The notes: generated by a model from the letters alone, not told the origin. A DNA stretch of 64,000 nucleotides from UBA6059 sp965227155 (GCA_965227155.1 OZ245731.1:4278001-4342000); one strand, 5' to 3'; counted from the stretch's first letter, positions 19,030-29,696 are shown. A program made the numbers and translations.

Positions 19030-20055
19030 TCAAGCCACAGTCCAATGGTTTTCACCACTAAGCAGGGCATTCAGGTCATCATGATTGATTTCAGTAGCTT
19101 CTTGTACCTGCTCCATGAGCAAATCCTCATAGGTGTACCTGTTTTGCTGGTAAAACACACCGAATGGCCTGGGTAATTCCCCATGTTCCAGTGTATAATC
19201 AAAGAAATTGGATAGGATAGAGGCCTTTACCTTATCCTGTGGGTCGTGAATCCAGCAATCATCGGCAGAATAATCCCCATCATTGAAGGATACTACCTTA
19301 GGCACAAAACCATCCAGTCTAATGCCTTTGTCTCTTTCCTTACCAAATACTAAAGGCTGTCCGGCCTCCAGGAAAAGGGCATAATCATCACGGATATTCT
19401 TATCAGCGAATCGCTCAAAGGCCCTATCATTAAATACCATGCAATTTTGATAGATCTCAATAAAGCTGGTGCCGTGATGTTTATGCGCCTCTGCAATGAT
19501 CGATTTCAGGTGCTGGGGATTACGATCGATACTGCGGGCGATAAATGTGCCCTCAGCACCCAGCGCCAATGACACAGGGTTGAATGGGTGATCTACAGAA
19601 CCCATGGGTGTAGACTTAGAGACCTTGCCTTTTGGTGAGGTGGGGGAATACTGCCCTTTGGTCAGTCCGTAAATCTCGTTGTTGAACAACAACAAATTGA
19701 GGTTGAAGTTTCGCCGCATCAGGTGGATAAAATGGTTACCGCCGATCGACATGGCATCTCCATCACCGGTGACTACCCAAATATCCAGGTCAGGCCTTGC
19801 AGCCTTAAGGCCACTGGCTATGGCCGGGGCGCGCCCATGAATCCCGTGAATGCCATAGGTATTCATATAGTAAGGGTATCTGGAGGAGCAACCGATACCA
19901 GAGATAAAAACAATTTTCTCTCTCGGCACACCTAAAGTGGGCAATACAGACTGCACCTGCTTCAATATGCTGTAGTCCCCACAGCCAGGGCACCACTTGA
20001 TGTCCTGATCAGTAGCGAAATCTTTAAAGGTTAAGGTGTTATGATTATTTTCCAT
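19030..20055 (-). CDS. korB: 2-oxoacid:ferredoxin oxidoreductase, beta subunit
   Basis: The 341 residues contain the iron-sulfur/TPP region CPGCGDYSILK, the TPP motif TGDGDAMSIGGNHFIH and NNEIYGLTKGQYSPTS, all typical of KorB-type beta subunits. With KorA it converts 2-oxoglutarate (or a similar 2-oxoacid), CoA and oxidised ferredoxin to acyl-CoA, CO2 and reduced ferredoxin. Its start overlaps the korA stop by 11 bases, so the two are one operon. Confidence 0.92.
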   Translation of the reverse strand: MENNHNTLTFKDFATDQDIKWCPGCGDYSILKQVQSVLPTLGVPREKIVFISGIGCSSRYPYYMNTYGIHGIHGRAPAIASGLKAARPDLDIWVVTGDGDAMSIGGNHFIHLMRRNFNLNLLLFNNEIYGLTKGQYSPTSPKGKVSKSTPMGSVDHPFNPVSLALGAEGTFIARSIDRNPQHLKSIIAEAHKHHGTSFIEIYQNCMVFNDRAFERFADKNIRDDYALFLEAGQPLVFGKERDKGIRLDGFVPKVVSFNDGDYSADDCWIHDPQDKVKASILSNFFDYTLEHGELPRPFGVFYQQNRYTYEDLLMEQVQEATEINHDDLNALLSGENHWTVA

Positions 20056-21907
20056 GGCTTAATGTCGTTTTGATCTGATCTTTTAATTCCTGAACCTGAA
20101 AGGGCAGGCCTTTTAATTTTGAGTAGGTTTCTACTGGCAGCAAATATTCCTGTCGGATTATACTGGCCAGTTGTCCTCGGTTAAGCTCAGGAATTAGGAT
20201 TTTTGGAAAGCTGCGCAATAGTTCGCCGGTATTCTTAGGCATAGGAAACAGATTCCTAAGGTGGGCATGGGCTACAGAATAGCCTTCTGCAATCAACTCC
20301 CTCACTGCAGTTTCAATCGCTCCGAATGAAGAGCCCCATCCAAGTACCATTAGCTCTGCTGATGGCTCTCCACAGCTGAGGCTCAGTTCAGGAATGTAAT
20401 CGGCCACTTTTCGGATCTTTTCTTCCCGAAGTTTGATCATCTGCTCGTGATTTTCCGGGTCGTAAGACACATTGCCGGTATTAATTTCCTTTTCCAAACC
20501 ACCGATTCGATGCTCATAGCCGGCAGTGCCTGCCGCTACCCATGATCGGGCGCCTTTTTCATTGCGCTGGTAGGGCAGGTATTGTCCGTTTTCGTCTCTG
20601 CTTTGCTTGCCAGGTTCTACCTTCTTTATGATAGGCAGCTCTGTAGCATCAGGGTAACGCCAGGGTTCAGCGCCATTTGCAATATAGCCATCTGAAAGCA
20701 GCATCACTGGTGTCATATGTTCTACAGCCAGTTTGCAAGCTTCGTAGGTTACCTCAAAGCAGTCACTTGGAGAGGATGCTGACATGACAATCATTGGCGC
20801 TTCTCCGTTGCGACCATAGATAGCCTGGTAAAGATCAGCCTGCTCTGTTTTGGTGGGCAAACCGGTTGAGGGGCCACCACGCTGCACATTGATACAAACA
20901 AGAGGTATTTCAAGTATAGTTGCCAGGCCCAGTGCCTCACTTTTCAAAGCCACACCTGGTCCAGAAGTGGCTGTGGTCCCTAGGGCGCCACCAAATGAAG
21001 CGCCAATAGCTGAGCAGGCAGCAGCAATTTCATCCTCTGCCTGAAAGGTTTTTACGCCCAGATGCTTGTGCTTTGACAGTTCGTGCAAGACCTCTGAGGC
21101 AGGGGTAATAGGGTAGCTGCCATAGAATAAGGGTATATCGTTGCGCACTGCAGCTGCTGTAAGCCCTAAAGCAATCGCCTGGTTGCCATTTACATTTCGG
21201 TAATTCCCAGGAGGTAGCTTGGCAGATTTCACTTTAAAACGGGTAGAAAAGGTTTCGCTGGTATCACCATAATGGTAACCTGTTTTGAGCACGGTGATAT
21301 TTGCTTCCCTTAGATCTTCGTCACTCGAAAACTTGGTTTCTATGAATTTTATGGTGTTATCTAATTTTTGACTGAACATCCAATAAATAAAACCCAGTAC
21401 AAACATGTTTTTACAACGGTCGATCTGTTTTTTGGATAATGCACTGTCTTTGAGTGCTTCCCGTGTAAGTTTGGTTACATCAATTATATGCAGATCGTAT
21501 CCATCAAGGCTATGATCTTCCAGTGGATTCTCGTTATCTATATATTTGGCTTGCTTGAGGTTTTTGGCATCAAAACCACTGCTGTTGGCAATGATGACAC
21601 CTCCTTTTTTAAGGTTGGCAAGATTTACCTTTAAAGCAGCGGCATTCATGACGACCAGCACATCGTATTGGTCGCCTGGTGTGTATACATCTACTGCACC
21701 CATTTTAAGCTGAAAACCGGATACACCAGAGAGTGTACCAACAGGAGCACGAATTTCTGCCGGATAGTTGGGAAAGGTGGCTATATCATTTCCAAATTGT
21801 TCAACTGTTTCGGTGAATTGGCCACCTGTAAGCTGAATACCATCACCGGAATCACCAGCAAATAGAATGACCAGCTCGGATCTGGATTCCTCTACAATCT
21901 TTTTCAT
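20045..21907 (-). CDS. korA: 2-oxoacid:ferredoxin oxidoreductase, fused gamma-alpha subunit
   Basis: About 620 residues starting MKKIVEESRSELVILFAGDSGDGIQ. The N-terminal third is the gamma domain (GDSGDGIQLTGGQF). From about residue 230 comes the alpha domain with GNQAIALGLTAAAVRNDIPLFYGSYPITPASE, which is the usual fused architecture in Bacteroidota. I start at this Met because the upstream 18 codons are hydrophobic and unlike the family. It pairs with korB. The reduced ferredoxin could feed the Rnf complex encoded at 60-64 kb. Confidence 0.92.
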   Translation of the reverse strand: MKKIVEESRSELVILFAGDSGDGIQLTGGQFTETVEQFGNDIATFPNYPAEIRAPVGTLSGVSGFQLKMGAVDVYTPGDQYDVLVVMNAAALKVNLANLKKGGVIIANSSGFDAKNLKQAKYIDNENPLEDHSLDGYDLHIIDVTKLTREALKDSALSKKQIDRCKNMFVLGFIYWMFSQKLDNTIKFIETKFSSDEDLREANITVLKTGYHYGDTSETFSTRFKVKSAKLPPGNYRNVNGNQAIALGLTAAAVRNDIPLFYGSYPITPASEVLHELSKHKHLGVKTFQAEDEIAAACSAIGASFGGALGTTATSGPGVALKSEALGLATILEIPLVCINVQRGGPSTGLPTKTEQADLYQAIYGRNGEAPMIVMSASSPSDCFEVTYEACKLAVEHMTPVMLLSDGYIANGAEPWRYPDATELPIIKKVEPGKQSRDENGQYLPYQRNEKGARSWVAAGTAGYEHRIGGLEKEINTGNVSYDPENHEQMIKLREEKIRKVADYIPELSLSCGEPSAELMVLGWGSSFGAIETAVRELIAEGYSVAHAHLRNLFPMPKNTGELLRSFPKILIPELNRGQLASIIRQEYLLPVETYSKLKGLPFQVQELKDQIKTTLSHGK

Positions 21908-22073
21908 GTTTGGGTTTTTAATAGTTGCTATGCTAATGAATATGAAAAATTTGAAGGTCAATATGATGGTTGGTTCATATTGATATGATTAAGCTCAAAT
22001 TATCAGGGGAAATAAAGCCGGAGATTTCCTTACCTGTGCTTGTGTGCCATCATCATTCTGTTATATTACTTAC

Positions 22074-23600
22074 ATGGCCATATTGGGAACACTCGTAAAA
22101 CAAGGGCTGGCATTGAGCCAGAAACTACAATTAGATGATAAATCAGCAGAGGAGAAGCAGCGTACACAACTAAGGCAATTGCTACAAAAAGCTCATAAAA
22201 CAGCTTTTGGGCTCTATTATAATTTTGACCGAATGCTCCAAAGTGAGAATGTTATACAAGCATTTCGTGAGCAGGTACCCATGCATGATTATGATGCTAT
22301 GGCGAATCGATGGTGGCACCAGCAACAAGTCAATCCTGACATTACCTGGCCTGGCAAGCCTGATTTTTTCGCATTGAGCAGTGGTACGACCAGCAAAAGC
22401 AAACGCATTCCTATTACTGATGATTTCATTCAAAGTATCCGTGACGTGGGGAGAGAAATGGTTATGCACTTGCCTAATTATGAATTTCCGGAAGCTTTAT
22501 TTGAGTCTGAAATATTGATGTTGAGTAGCTCAGCTCAGCTTCAGGATCATCAAAAAGGGCATCAGGAAGGAGAAATCAGCGGGATCAATGTCAGCAATTT
22601 TCCTGGCTGGTATGACCTATTTTACCGGCCGGGCAAGGAAATCGCCTCAATCGATGATTGGGATGAAAGGGTCCAGCGGATTGTGGAGGAAGCACCGGAT
22701 TGGAATATTGGAGCGCTGGCCGGCATACCAAGCTGGTTGCTGGAAGTGCTTAAGGAAATCATCAGGCACCATCAGCTTGACACCATTCATGATATCTGGC
22801 CAAACCTAACTGCTTATGCCAGTGGCGGAGTAGCTTTCGAAACCTATAGAAAGGATTTTGATCGGCTCTGTAAACGGCCTCTGACAGTGTTGGACACATA
22901 CTTAGCTTCGGAGGGTTTTTTTGCTTTTACAGCCACCCCAGGCAGCATGTCGATGCGATTGGCACTGGAACATGGCTATTATTATGAATTTGTGCCTTTT
23001 GATGCTCGTGGTGTTGATGAGCACGGTAATCTTTTGACTAATCCCACAGTTTGTCATATTGGAGAAGTCGAATTGGATCAGGAATATGTGCTGCTTATTT
23101 CCAGCTGTGCCGGTGCCTGGCGTTACCAGATTGGCGATACCATTAAATTCACGGCCCTTGATCCACCGGAAATCAGGATTACTGGCCGTACCAAATTCTT
23201 TCTCAATGTGGTGGGCTCTCAGCTATCGGAAGAAAAGCTGGATGAAGCTGTACTTAAACTGTCAGAAGCTGAGGGTATTTCTATCAACGAGTATTCTGTA
23301 GGTGCTATGAAGAACGAAAACGGGGACTACATCCACCAATGGGTAATTGTTAGTGATGATGAGCCACAGAAAGATCTGGCTCAACCACTCGATGAAATTC
23401 TCCAGTCATTAAATAAAAACTATGCCGTGGCCCGAGGTAAAGCCTTAAAAGATTTAAGCGTAAAATGCATTCCAAAATCAACCTACCACTCCTACTTGGC
23501 GTCAACCAAAAAGAAGGGTGGGCAGGTCAAAACACCCAAAGTGATGAAAGCAGAGCAGATAGGGGAGTTTCTTAGGTTTATTGAGAAAGTGAGTGATTAG
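22074..23600 (+). CDS. GH3 auxin-responsive-promoter-family protein (acyl-adenylate enzyme)
   Basis: About 508 residues. The adenylation motif SSGTTSKSKRIPIT (about residue 105) and the later YASGGVAFE, YLASEGFFAF and WRYQIGDTIKF stretches identify the GH3 family, whose plant members adenylate carboxylic acids and join them to amino acids. Bacterial members are common in Bacteroidota with unknown substrates. I start at MAILGTLVKQG. It is divergent from korAB and alone. Confidence 0.82.
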   Translation: MAILGTLVKQGLALSQKLQLDDKSAEEKQRTQLRQLLQKAHKTAFGLYYNFDRMLQSENVIQAFREQVPMHDYDAMANRWWHQQQVNPDITWPGKPDFFALSSGTTSKSKRIPITDDFIQSIRDVGREMVMHLPNYEFPEALFESEILMLSSSAQLQDHQKGHQEGEISGINVSNFPGWYDLFYRPGKEIASIDDWDERVQRIVEEAPDWNIGALAGIPSWLLEVLKEIIRHHQLDTIHDIWPNLTAYASGGVAFETYRKDFDRLCKRPLTVLDTYLASEGFFAFTATPGSMSMRLALEHGYYYEFVPFDARGVDEHGNLLTNPTVCHIGEVELDQEYVLLISSCAGAWRYQIGDTIKFTALDPPEIRITGRTKFFLNVVGSQLSEEKLDEAVLKLSEAEGISINEYSVGAMKNENGDYIHQWVIVSDDEPQKDLAQPLDEILQSLNKNYAVARGKALKDLSVKCIPKSTYHSYLASTKKKGGQVKTPKVMKAEQIGEFLRFIEKVSD

Positions 23601-23749
23601 CGAGATATCTATTGTTTCTTTCGTAGGTAAATAATGAATTTATTTTGCTTCTTCCGAGGGAGATTGAATTGGAGAGTATTGAATTTTCAAGCATTCAGTT
23701 TACCGATGAGGTGCAGTAATGGTGTATATTTACATCAAATGGAATCAAA

Positions 23750-23989
23750 ATGGCACGACAAAGCATTTCCTTAACTGAACCCAATGACAAATGGCTTAAA
23801 GAGCTGGTAGACAGCAAAGAATACTCCAGCAAAAGTGAGCTTATCAATGACCTGGTGAGGCAAGCTCGTAAACAACAAAAAGAAATAGACTGGATTAAGT
23901 TGAAGCTAGAAAGAGCTGAAAAAAGTGGTTTTACCAATGATACAGCAACCGAAATACTAAAATCCTCCAAAAAGGGCTATCATGGCTAG
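23750..23989 (+). CDS. ParD-type antitoxin
   Basis: The 79 residues begin MARQSISLTEPNDKWLKELVDSKEY, a ribbon-helix-helix DNA-binding domain of the ParD/CC2985 type, with a charged toxin-binding tail. It overlaps the toxin gene by 8 bases and probably represses the pair. Confidence 0.85.
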   Translation: MARQSISLTEPNDKWLKELVDSKEYSSKSELINDLVRQARKQQKEIDWIKLKLERAEKSGFTNDTATEILKSSKKGYHG

Positions 23990-24269
23990 GTACAAGCTAT
24001 CAAATGCCGCGAAGGAAGACCTCATAAGAATACATCAGTACGGAATAAAGCAATTTGGTGAAAAGCAAGCTGATCAATATTTTTTCGCATTTTTCGATCA
24101 GTTTGAGCTTATTGCCGAGAGACCATTTTCATACGAAGCTGTTAACCATATCAAGGAAGGTTATAGAAGGTGTGTATGCGGTGTGGATAGTATTTACTTT
24201 AGAATCAATAATGATAAAGTAGAAATTATGGCTATTGTTGGAAGGCAGGATTTAAATTTTATCCTATAG
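23982..24269 (+). CDS. ParE-family toxin
   Basis: This 95-residue RelE/ParE-superfamily protein (YKLSNAAKEDLIRIHQYGIKQFG, then SYEAVNHIKEGYRRCVCGVDSIYFRI and a terminal GRQD) matches the ParE plan, with gyrase as the usual target. It is coupled to the ParD gene. Confidence 0.85.
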   Translation: MARYKLSNAAKEDLIRIHQYGIKQFGEKQADQYFFAFFDQFELIAERPFSYEAVNHIKEGYRRCVCGVDSIYFRINNDKVEIMAIVGRQDLNFIL

Positions 24270-24441
24270 TTATTTACTATTTCTCAAAAGAAACCTAAAC
24301 GATAGTCCGCTTTGAAATCAGTCTATGGTAAGCTTGATTCATTTCATATACCAATCCTTAAAGACCAGGGAAATTCATATTTGTGCACGGTAGTTTTTGA
24401 TTGTTCAACCATTTGATATGTAGATTTTTAGAGGTGAATAT

Positions 24442-24834
24442 TCACTCTTTCTCCCATTGGATAATCACCTCTCGTTTACCCCAGTTGCGAGCGGCCTGCA
24501 CATCGGTTCCCATATAGATGTCGATTTTACGGGTCCAGCGGCGGTTCATTTTGTCCAATACCTTGTAGTTGCCTTCCAGCCCTTCGATTTTCACATCCAT
24601 ATTATGGTAAAATCCAGAATCCAATAAGTCACGGGAAATAGCAATGGCTTTCATGCCTGGTTTCAAAGTATCTCCCCATGCAGTAATGGCAGGATCACCA
24701 GAAGTTTGATAGGCAAGGGAGTTATAGGCAGTGGCCGTTACTTTCATAGAGTGCATTTCCTTTTTATTGCATCCCCATGCCAATAATAAGGTGAATATAA
24801 TGATTGAATAAAATGCCTTTTCAAAATAGAGCAT
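24442..24834 (-). CDS. Lipoprotein with 3D domain
   Basis: This 130-residue lipoprotein (LLLAWGC) has a double-psi-barrel 3D domain: VTATAYNSL at the start and VLDKMNRRWTRKIDIYMG with the conserved aspartates near the end. Such domains occur in peptidoglycan-acting and RlpA/MltA-like proteins. It stands alone; activity is not shown. Confidence 0.75.
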   Translation of the reverse strand: MLYFEKAFYSIIIFTLLLAWGCNKKEMHSMKVTATAYNSLAYQTSGDPAITAWGDTLKPGMKAIAISRDLLDSGFYHNMDVKIEGLEGNYKVLDKMNRRWTRKIDIYMGTDVQAARNWGKREVIIQWEKE

Positions 24835-24997
24835 ACAATAGGAACATGTGGCATCAGGATATGTTCGACCCGTCCAAAAGACAAAACCTATCTAATTGTT
24901 TAATTCAGAAAGCGCATCAATTGTTAATGACTAATGAGATAACAACTTTTTACATTTCAATACCCTGATCTTTTGAAGGTCAGGGTATTTTAGCCAA

Positions 24998-25669
24998 ATG
25001 CGATTGGTAAATATTCTATTGCTGACAACCTTATGCCTACATATGGTATCCTGCGGAGAAAAGGCTGCAACGGATCATATCGAAGGCTTATGGGAGCTGC
25101 ACAAAGTGAAAGTGGACGGCATTGAAAGGGAGCTGGGCTATGACTACTTAAGGTTGGATTCGGCTGGCAGCTTTGCCGCATCTCAAGAAACCGGGGATTT
25201 TACAGGACTGTATAAGGTTAAGGGGAATGTTATCTACTTCAATAGTGAGGATGAGAAGTGGTATGATCAACGTTGGGAAATTACCCAGGTAGATAATCAT
25301 ATCATCCTGCGAGGTATCGAGAGAGGCATGCGCACTACAATCTTACATTTCAAACGATCCGACCAACTGGCCGACCTAAGCGCTTTCGAAAAGGCTGTAT
25401 TAGGCAAATGGCATCTCTATCAGATCAGGGAAATCAATGGCATAATCCAATCTGTGGATATGGATCTGCACTTCAATGACAATCAACAATATCAGCTTTT
25501 AACAAGGGGTAAAATTCTGGAAGAAGGCACCATCAGTATCAACAACCGACACAAGCAGATTGCTTTTGTGGATGAAGGTACCCTCTGGCATGCCAACTTT
25601 TTTGGAAGCGAGCTTAGATTAAAAAATGATAAGAAAGCAATGCTTTATTGCCTGAAAAGGGTTGAGTAG
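24998..25669 (+). CDS. Hypothetical lipoprotein, two lipocalin-like repeats
   Basis: The 223-residue lipoprotein (LHMVSC) carries two similar halves, each opening with a WELHKVK / WHLYQIREING type strand after a Gly-Leu/Lys-Trp. This is the pattern of lipocalin-like (DUF4923/lipocalin_4-type) Bacteroidota proteins. No neighbour suggests a role. Confidence 0.6.
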   Translation: MRLVNILLLTTLCLHMVSCGEKAATDHIEGLWELHKVKVDGIERELGYDYLRLDSAGSFAASQETGDFTGLYKVKGNVIYFNSEDEKWYDQRWEITQVDNHIILRGIERGMRTTILHFKRSDQLADLSAFEKAVLGKWHLYQIREINGIIQSVDMDLHFNDNQQYQLLTRGKILEEGTISINNRHKQIAFVDEGTLWHANFFGSELRLKNDKKAMLYCLKRVE

Positions 25670-25700
25670 GTGTTTTGAATGGCCCCCTGTTCAGGCTATG

Positions 25701-26166
25701 ATTGGGCGCGCTTGCAACGCGTCGGACCCCACTCAGAGTTACTCGCAGAAAAGCACTACGTCATTACACGGTTCCGTACCGAGGCACGAGGTATGGAATC
25801 CGGGCAATCTCATTTTGTCAGGCAATTTTGTAAGAGAGTGGAATAGTTTTATCTTAAAATCCGCTCAGAGTTACTCGCAGAGAACTCTGAGTATACGTTT
25901 ACTATAGAAAGAGATTGCCTGAATCCCGATGCCTCGGGACAGGCAATGACGTCCCTGCCAGGAATGAAGACAGGTGTAAATCTCAAATGCACAGCATACA
26001 TTCGGAAACGTGCGCTATTGAGAGTTTCAAAATTCTACCAGCAGATTTTTCCACTCGTCACTACGTTCCTCGGTCAAAATGACGCGGTTTATTGGCTTTC
26101 TGCCTATTCCATATCAATACGAAATCCCAATCCCGCTCAGACTTACTCGCAGAAAACGCTGAGTAA
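25701..26166. repeat. REP-like repeat block A
   Basis: Between the lipoprotein and VPS10 genes lie several copies of the families seen again at 29.3 and 30.5 kb. One is a GCGCGCTTGCAACGCGT palindrome. Another is GTCATTACACGGTTCCG..CGGAATCCGGGCAAT at 25759-25810, an inverted repeat. The third is CTCAGAGTTACTCGCAGA..CTCTGAG followed by the GATTGCCTGAAT..CAGGCAAT hairpin at 25863-25950. An open frame runs through the block but is not coding; the VPS10 signal peptide starts after it. Confidence 0.75.
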
Positions 26167-26242
26167 TGCATTTTATTCCAACTTTGATGGCATAAGCACC
26201 CAAATAGCTTATTTTTATTCATCATCAACTAAATCACTTTAC

Positions 26243-29200
26243 ATGCGCAGCCTAACCCTTTTATTGCTATTGATCAGCACTGCTGTATTCAGCCAGATCA
26301 ACCCAAAACTTTACCAGGAACTGGAATACCGAATGATCGGTCCATTCCGGGCGGGCCGTACCGTCGGAGCGGTAGGGATTCCTGACCAGCCCAATGTGTT
26401 TTTTATAGGTGTAAACAATGGAGGTGTCTGGAAAACAGACGACTATGGTCGTACCTGGAACCCCATTTTCGATGATGCACCGACCGGCTCTGTGGGGGAC
26501 CTGGCCGTTTCACCGACCAACCCCAATATCATCTACGTGGGTACAGGCGAGGGATTGCACAGGCCTGATCTGTCCGTAGGAGACGGCATGTTTAAATCAA
26601 CCGATGGTGGAAACAGCTGGGAACATATCGGCCTGGATGATATCCAGCAGATCAGCAGGGTGATTGTACACCCTACAAATCCTGATATTGTATTTGTAGC
26701 AGGTCTGGGTCATCCGTACGGTGCTAATGAAATGCGGGGTATATTCCGATCAACCAATGGTGGCCAATCGTGGGAAAAGGTCCTGTATATCAACCACAAT
26801 ACCGGTGCGGTGCAGGTAGAATTCGACCCTAATAATCCCGACATTCTGTTTGCAGATTTGTGGGAGCACCAGGAGGGACCCTGGGAAAACGCACGTTTCT
26901 CAGGTACCAACAGTGGCCTGTACAAATCAACCGATGGCGGCGATACATGGAAAAGGCTGGAAACTGGTCTGCCTGGTGCGGATCAGGGCCTGGGTCGCAT
27001 TGGCGTGGGTATTGCCCCAAGCAATTCCAACCGTATCTATGCTACTGTAGATGCCGATGAAAATGGGGGTGTTTACCGCAGCGACGATGGTGGTGAAAGC
27101 TGGGCTCTTGTCTGTACACAGGGGCGATTGTGGGGCAGAGGCAGTGATTTTGCAGAGATCAAAGTGCATCCCGAAGATGAGAATACTGTATTTATAGGCA
27201 ATGTAGCCTCCTATAAATCCACAGATGGCGGCATCACATGGACATCCCTGAAAGGTGCACCCGGTGGCGATGATTACCACCGCATTTGGATCAACCCCAA
27301 TAACCCCGATATCATGCTTTTCGCGGCGGATCAGGGTGCCGTAGTTACGGTAAATGGTGGCAAAACCTGGAGCTCCTGGTACAATCAACCAACTGCACAG
27401 CTTTATCATGTATCGACCGACAACCAATGGCCATACTGGGTATATGGCGGGCAGCAGGAGAGTGGTGCCATAGGAACGGCCAGCAGAGGCCCCGGAGGTC
27501 AGATTTCCTTCCGCGATTGGATGGGCGTTGGCGCTGATGAATATGCCTATATTGCTGCTGACCCAAAAAATCCTAATATCATTTATGGAGGTCGTGTGCT
27601 GCGATTTGATAAGCGAACGGGTCAGACACAATATGTGGGGCCGGAAGTGCTGAGGACCGGAGTGGTTCGCTACCTGCGGACAATGCCTTTGCTATTTCAT
27701 CCTGCCAATGATGATATGCTGCTTTTTGGTACCAACGTACTTTGGAAAACATTAAATGGCGGACAAAGCTGGACGCAGATCAGTCCAGACCTCACGCGCA
27801 AGCAGCCGGAAGTGCCGGCCAGCGTAGGGGACTTCAAAACAGCAGCTATGGAAACCATGCCACAGCGTGCGATTATTTATGCCCTTGCACCATCACCCCT
27901 AAACGAACAGCTGATTTGGGCCGGTACGGACGATGGGCTGGTGCAGCTTACCCGCGATGGTGGTGAAAATTGGATGGACGTGACACCCCCGGAGCTCAGC
28001 AGCTGGGACAAGATATCGCAAATTGATGCCGGTCATTTTGAGGAAGGCACCGCTTATATCGCAGTAAATAGCATCCGCAAGGACGATATGAGGCCTCATA
28101 TCTTCAAAACAGACGATTATGGGCAATCGTGGACACGGATTGTAGCAGGTATGAAACCTATGGGGCCGGTGAATGTGGTGCGCGAAGATGTGAAACAACC
28201 CGGCCTGCTGTATGCCGGTACAGAGCGGGAAGTGTATTTTTCTGCTGATGATGGTGCCAACTGGCAATCGCTGCGCATGAATATGCCAGCTTCTTCGATT
28301 CGCGACCTGGTGGTACATGAGAATGACCTGGTGATAGGCACGCACGGACGGTCCATTTGGATACTGGATGATGTAACGCCACTAAGGCAAATTGACAAAG
28401 CCTCGTCGATGGCGGCCTATCTCTATGCGCCGGAACAGTCGACTAGAGCTCGGGACAATACGTTCATTGATACGCCATTACCACCGGAAGAGCCAGCCGG
28501 TGAGAATCCTCCTGATGGTGCCATCCTGGATTATTACCTTGATGCGGCGGCCAATGAAATAACCCTTGAAATCCTGGATGGTGAGGGGAATACTGTAAGT
28601 CGCTTTTACAGCACAGATGGACCGGAAATGCTGGATAGCACCCGTTTTCCGCACACTACGTATTGGTTAAGGCCTTTTAAAGGGCTGGAGACCAGTGCAG
28701 GACACCACCGGTTTATCTGGAATTTGCGTTATCAGGCACCACGAGGCGCTGATCGTAGCTTTGCGATTGCGGCAGTCAAAGACAATACACCCAGCGGCCC
28801 ATTAGGACCTTATGTGCATCCGGGTGATTATACGGTGCGATTCACCGTAGATGGTAGCAGCATGGAGCAAACCATCAATGTGCGGTTGGACCCTCGGTCT
28901 GAACTGAGTGACGATGATCTGCAGCTGCAAACCCAATTGTCGTTGCAGTGCTATAAGAATTACGAGGCGTTGCAAGACATTAGGGAGTTGATCGAGGCAA
29001 AGCTGAGTGGCAATACCAAATGGAAAAAGGGTGAGCAGGAAAAATGGCAAAAACTAAGAGGCGAGGGGCTACCGGAAATGGGCAATGTGCTCTATGGTCG
29101 CATTTCAGCCGTGCCGCTGGAAAAGGAAAGCATCGTCAGCCTACAGGACAAGTATCTGTTTATGCTGGAGGTGCTACAAACAGCTGATAAAAGGCCTACA

Positions 29201-29278
29201 AAAGCCACTGAAGAGGCCGTAAACAAGCTCAATAGCCGATACAATGAATTGTTGACCGTATGGGATAAAATGAAATAG
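26243..29278 (+). CDS. VPS10/sortilin-like secreted propeller protein (second copy)
   Basis: The start is set at MRSLTLLLLLISTAVFSQ, a signal peptide; the frame remains open 99 codons upstream only because repeats contain no stop. About 1011 residues with repeated Asp-boxes (KSTDGGNSW, RSTNGGQSW, KSTDGGDTW, RSDDGGESW, KSTDGGITW). It ends, like the paralogue at 11.3-14.6 kb, with GHHRFIWNLRYQAPR and a helical tail. The two may result from an old duplication. Function unknown, probably exported. Confidence 0.82.
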   Translation: MRSLTLLLLLISTAVFSQINPKLYQELEYRMIGPFRAGRTVGAVGIPDQPNVFFIGVNNGGVWKTDDYGRTWNPIFDDAPTGSVGDLAVSPTNPNIIYVGTGEGLHRPDLSVGDGMFKSTDGGNSWEHIGLDDIQQISRVIVHPTNPDIVFVAGLGHPYGANEMRGIFRSTNGGQSWEKVLYINHNTGAVQVEFDPNNPDILFADLWEHQEGPWENARFSGTNSGLYKSTDGGDTWKRLETGLPGADQGLGRIGVGIAPSNSNRIYATVDADENGGVYRSDDGGESWALVCTQGRLWGRGSDFAEIKVHPEDENTVFIGNVASYKSTDGGITWTSLKGAPGGDDYHRIWINPNNPDIMLFAADQGAVVTVNGGKTWSSWYNQPTAQLYHVSTDNQWPYWVYGGQQESGAIGTASRGPGGQISFRDWMGVGADEYAYIAADPKNPNIIYGGRVLRFDKRTGQTQYVGPEVLRTGVVRYLRTMPLLFHPANDDMLLFGTNVLWKTLNGGQSWTQISPDLTRKQPEVPASVGDFKTAAMETMPQRAIIYALAPSPLNEQLIWAGTDDGLVQLTRDGGENWMDVTPPELSSWDKISQIDAGHFEEGTAYIAVNSIRKDDMRPHIFKTDDYGQSWTRIVAGMKPMGPVNVVREDVKQPGLLYAGTEREVYFSADDGANWQSLRMNMPASSIRDLVVHENDLVIGTHGRSIWILDDVTPLRQIDKASSMAAYLYAPEQSTRARDNTFIDTPLPPEEPAGENPPDGAILDYYLDAAANEITLEILDGEGNTVSRFYSTDGPEMLDSTRFPHTTYWLRPFKGLETSAGHHRFIWNLRYQAPRGADRSFAIAAVKDNTPSGPLGPYVHPGDYTVRFTVDGSSMEQTINVRLDPRSELSDDDLQLQTQLSLQCYKNYEALQDIRELIEAKLSGNTKWKKGEQEKWQKLRGEGLPEMGNVLYGRISAVPLEKESIVSLQDKYLFMLEVLQTADKRPTKATEEAVNKLNSRYNELLTVWDKMK

Positions 29279-29294
29279 CTGTGTCATTTCGTGG

Positions 29295-29696
29295 TTCCAT
29301 GCACTGCGTCATTACCCGCCCCGAGGCATCGGGACGGGTAATCTGTTTTCAGAATCAAAAAGAGATAATACCACAAAGCCACACAAAGCTTTCACAGATA
29401 TACACAAAGTATTCTGCAGAATGTCATTACACGGTTCCTTACCGAGGCACGAGGAGCGGAATCCGGGTAATCTCGTTTTGTTAATTAATTTTCTAAGAGA
29501 GTGGAATGGTTTTATCTTAAAACCCGCTCAGAGTTACTCGCAGAGAACTCTGAGTATACATTTACTATTAAAAGAGATTGCCTGAATAAATCAGGCAATG
29601 ACGTTCCTGCCAGGAAAGATGATGAGTGTAAATTTTAACGATTCGTCATTACACGGTTCCGAACCGAGGCACGAGGAGCGGAATCCGGGTAATCTT
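29295..29696. repeat. REP-like repeat block B
   Basis: It contains the GTCATTACCCG/CGGGTAATC palindrome family at about 29304, 29423 and 29645; the last two carry the long form with ACCGAGGCACGAGGAGCGG in the loop. There is one copy of the CAGAGTTACTCGCAGAG / AACTCTGAG unit (29525-29600). There is also one copy of the degenerate direct repeat ACCACAAAGCCACACAAAG (29371-29410). No coding signal. Confidence 0.75.

Noticed and set aside
25946..26242. N-terminal extension of the second VPS10 protein
   Set aside because: The extension is encoded by REP-like repeats and lacks a signal peptide; the signal peptide starts at 26243.
26710..28398. Long minus-strand frames inside the VPS10 genes
   Set aside because: They mirror the Asp-box repeats of the real gene on the other strand and have no start context or family.
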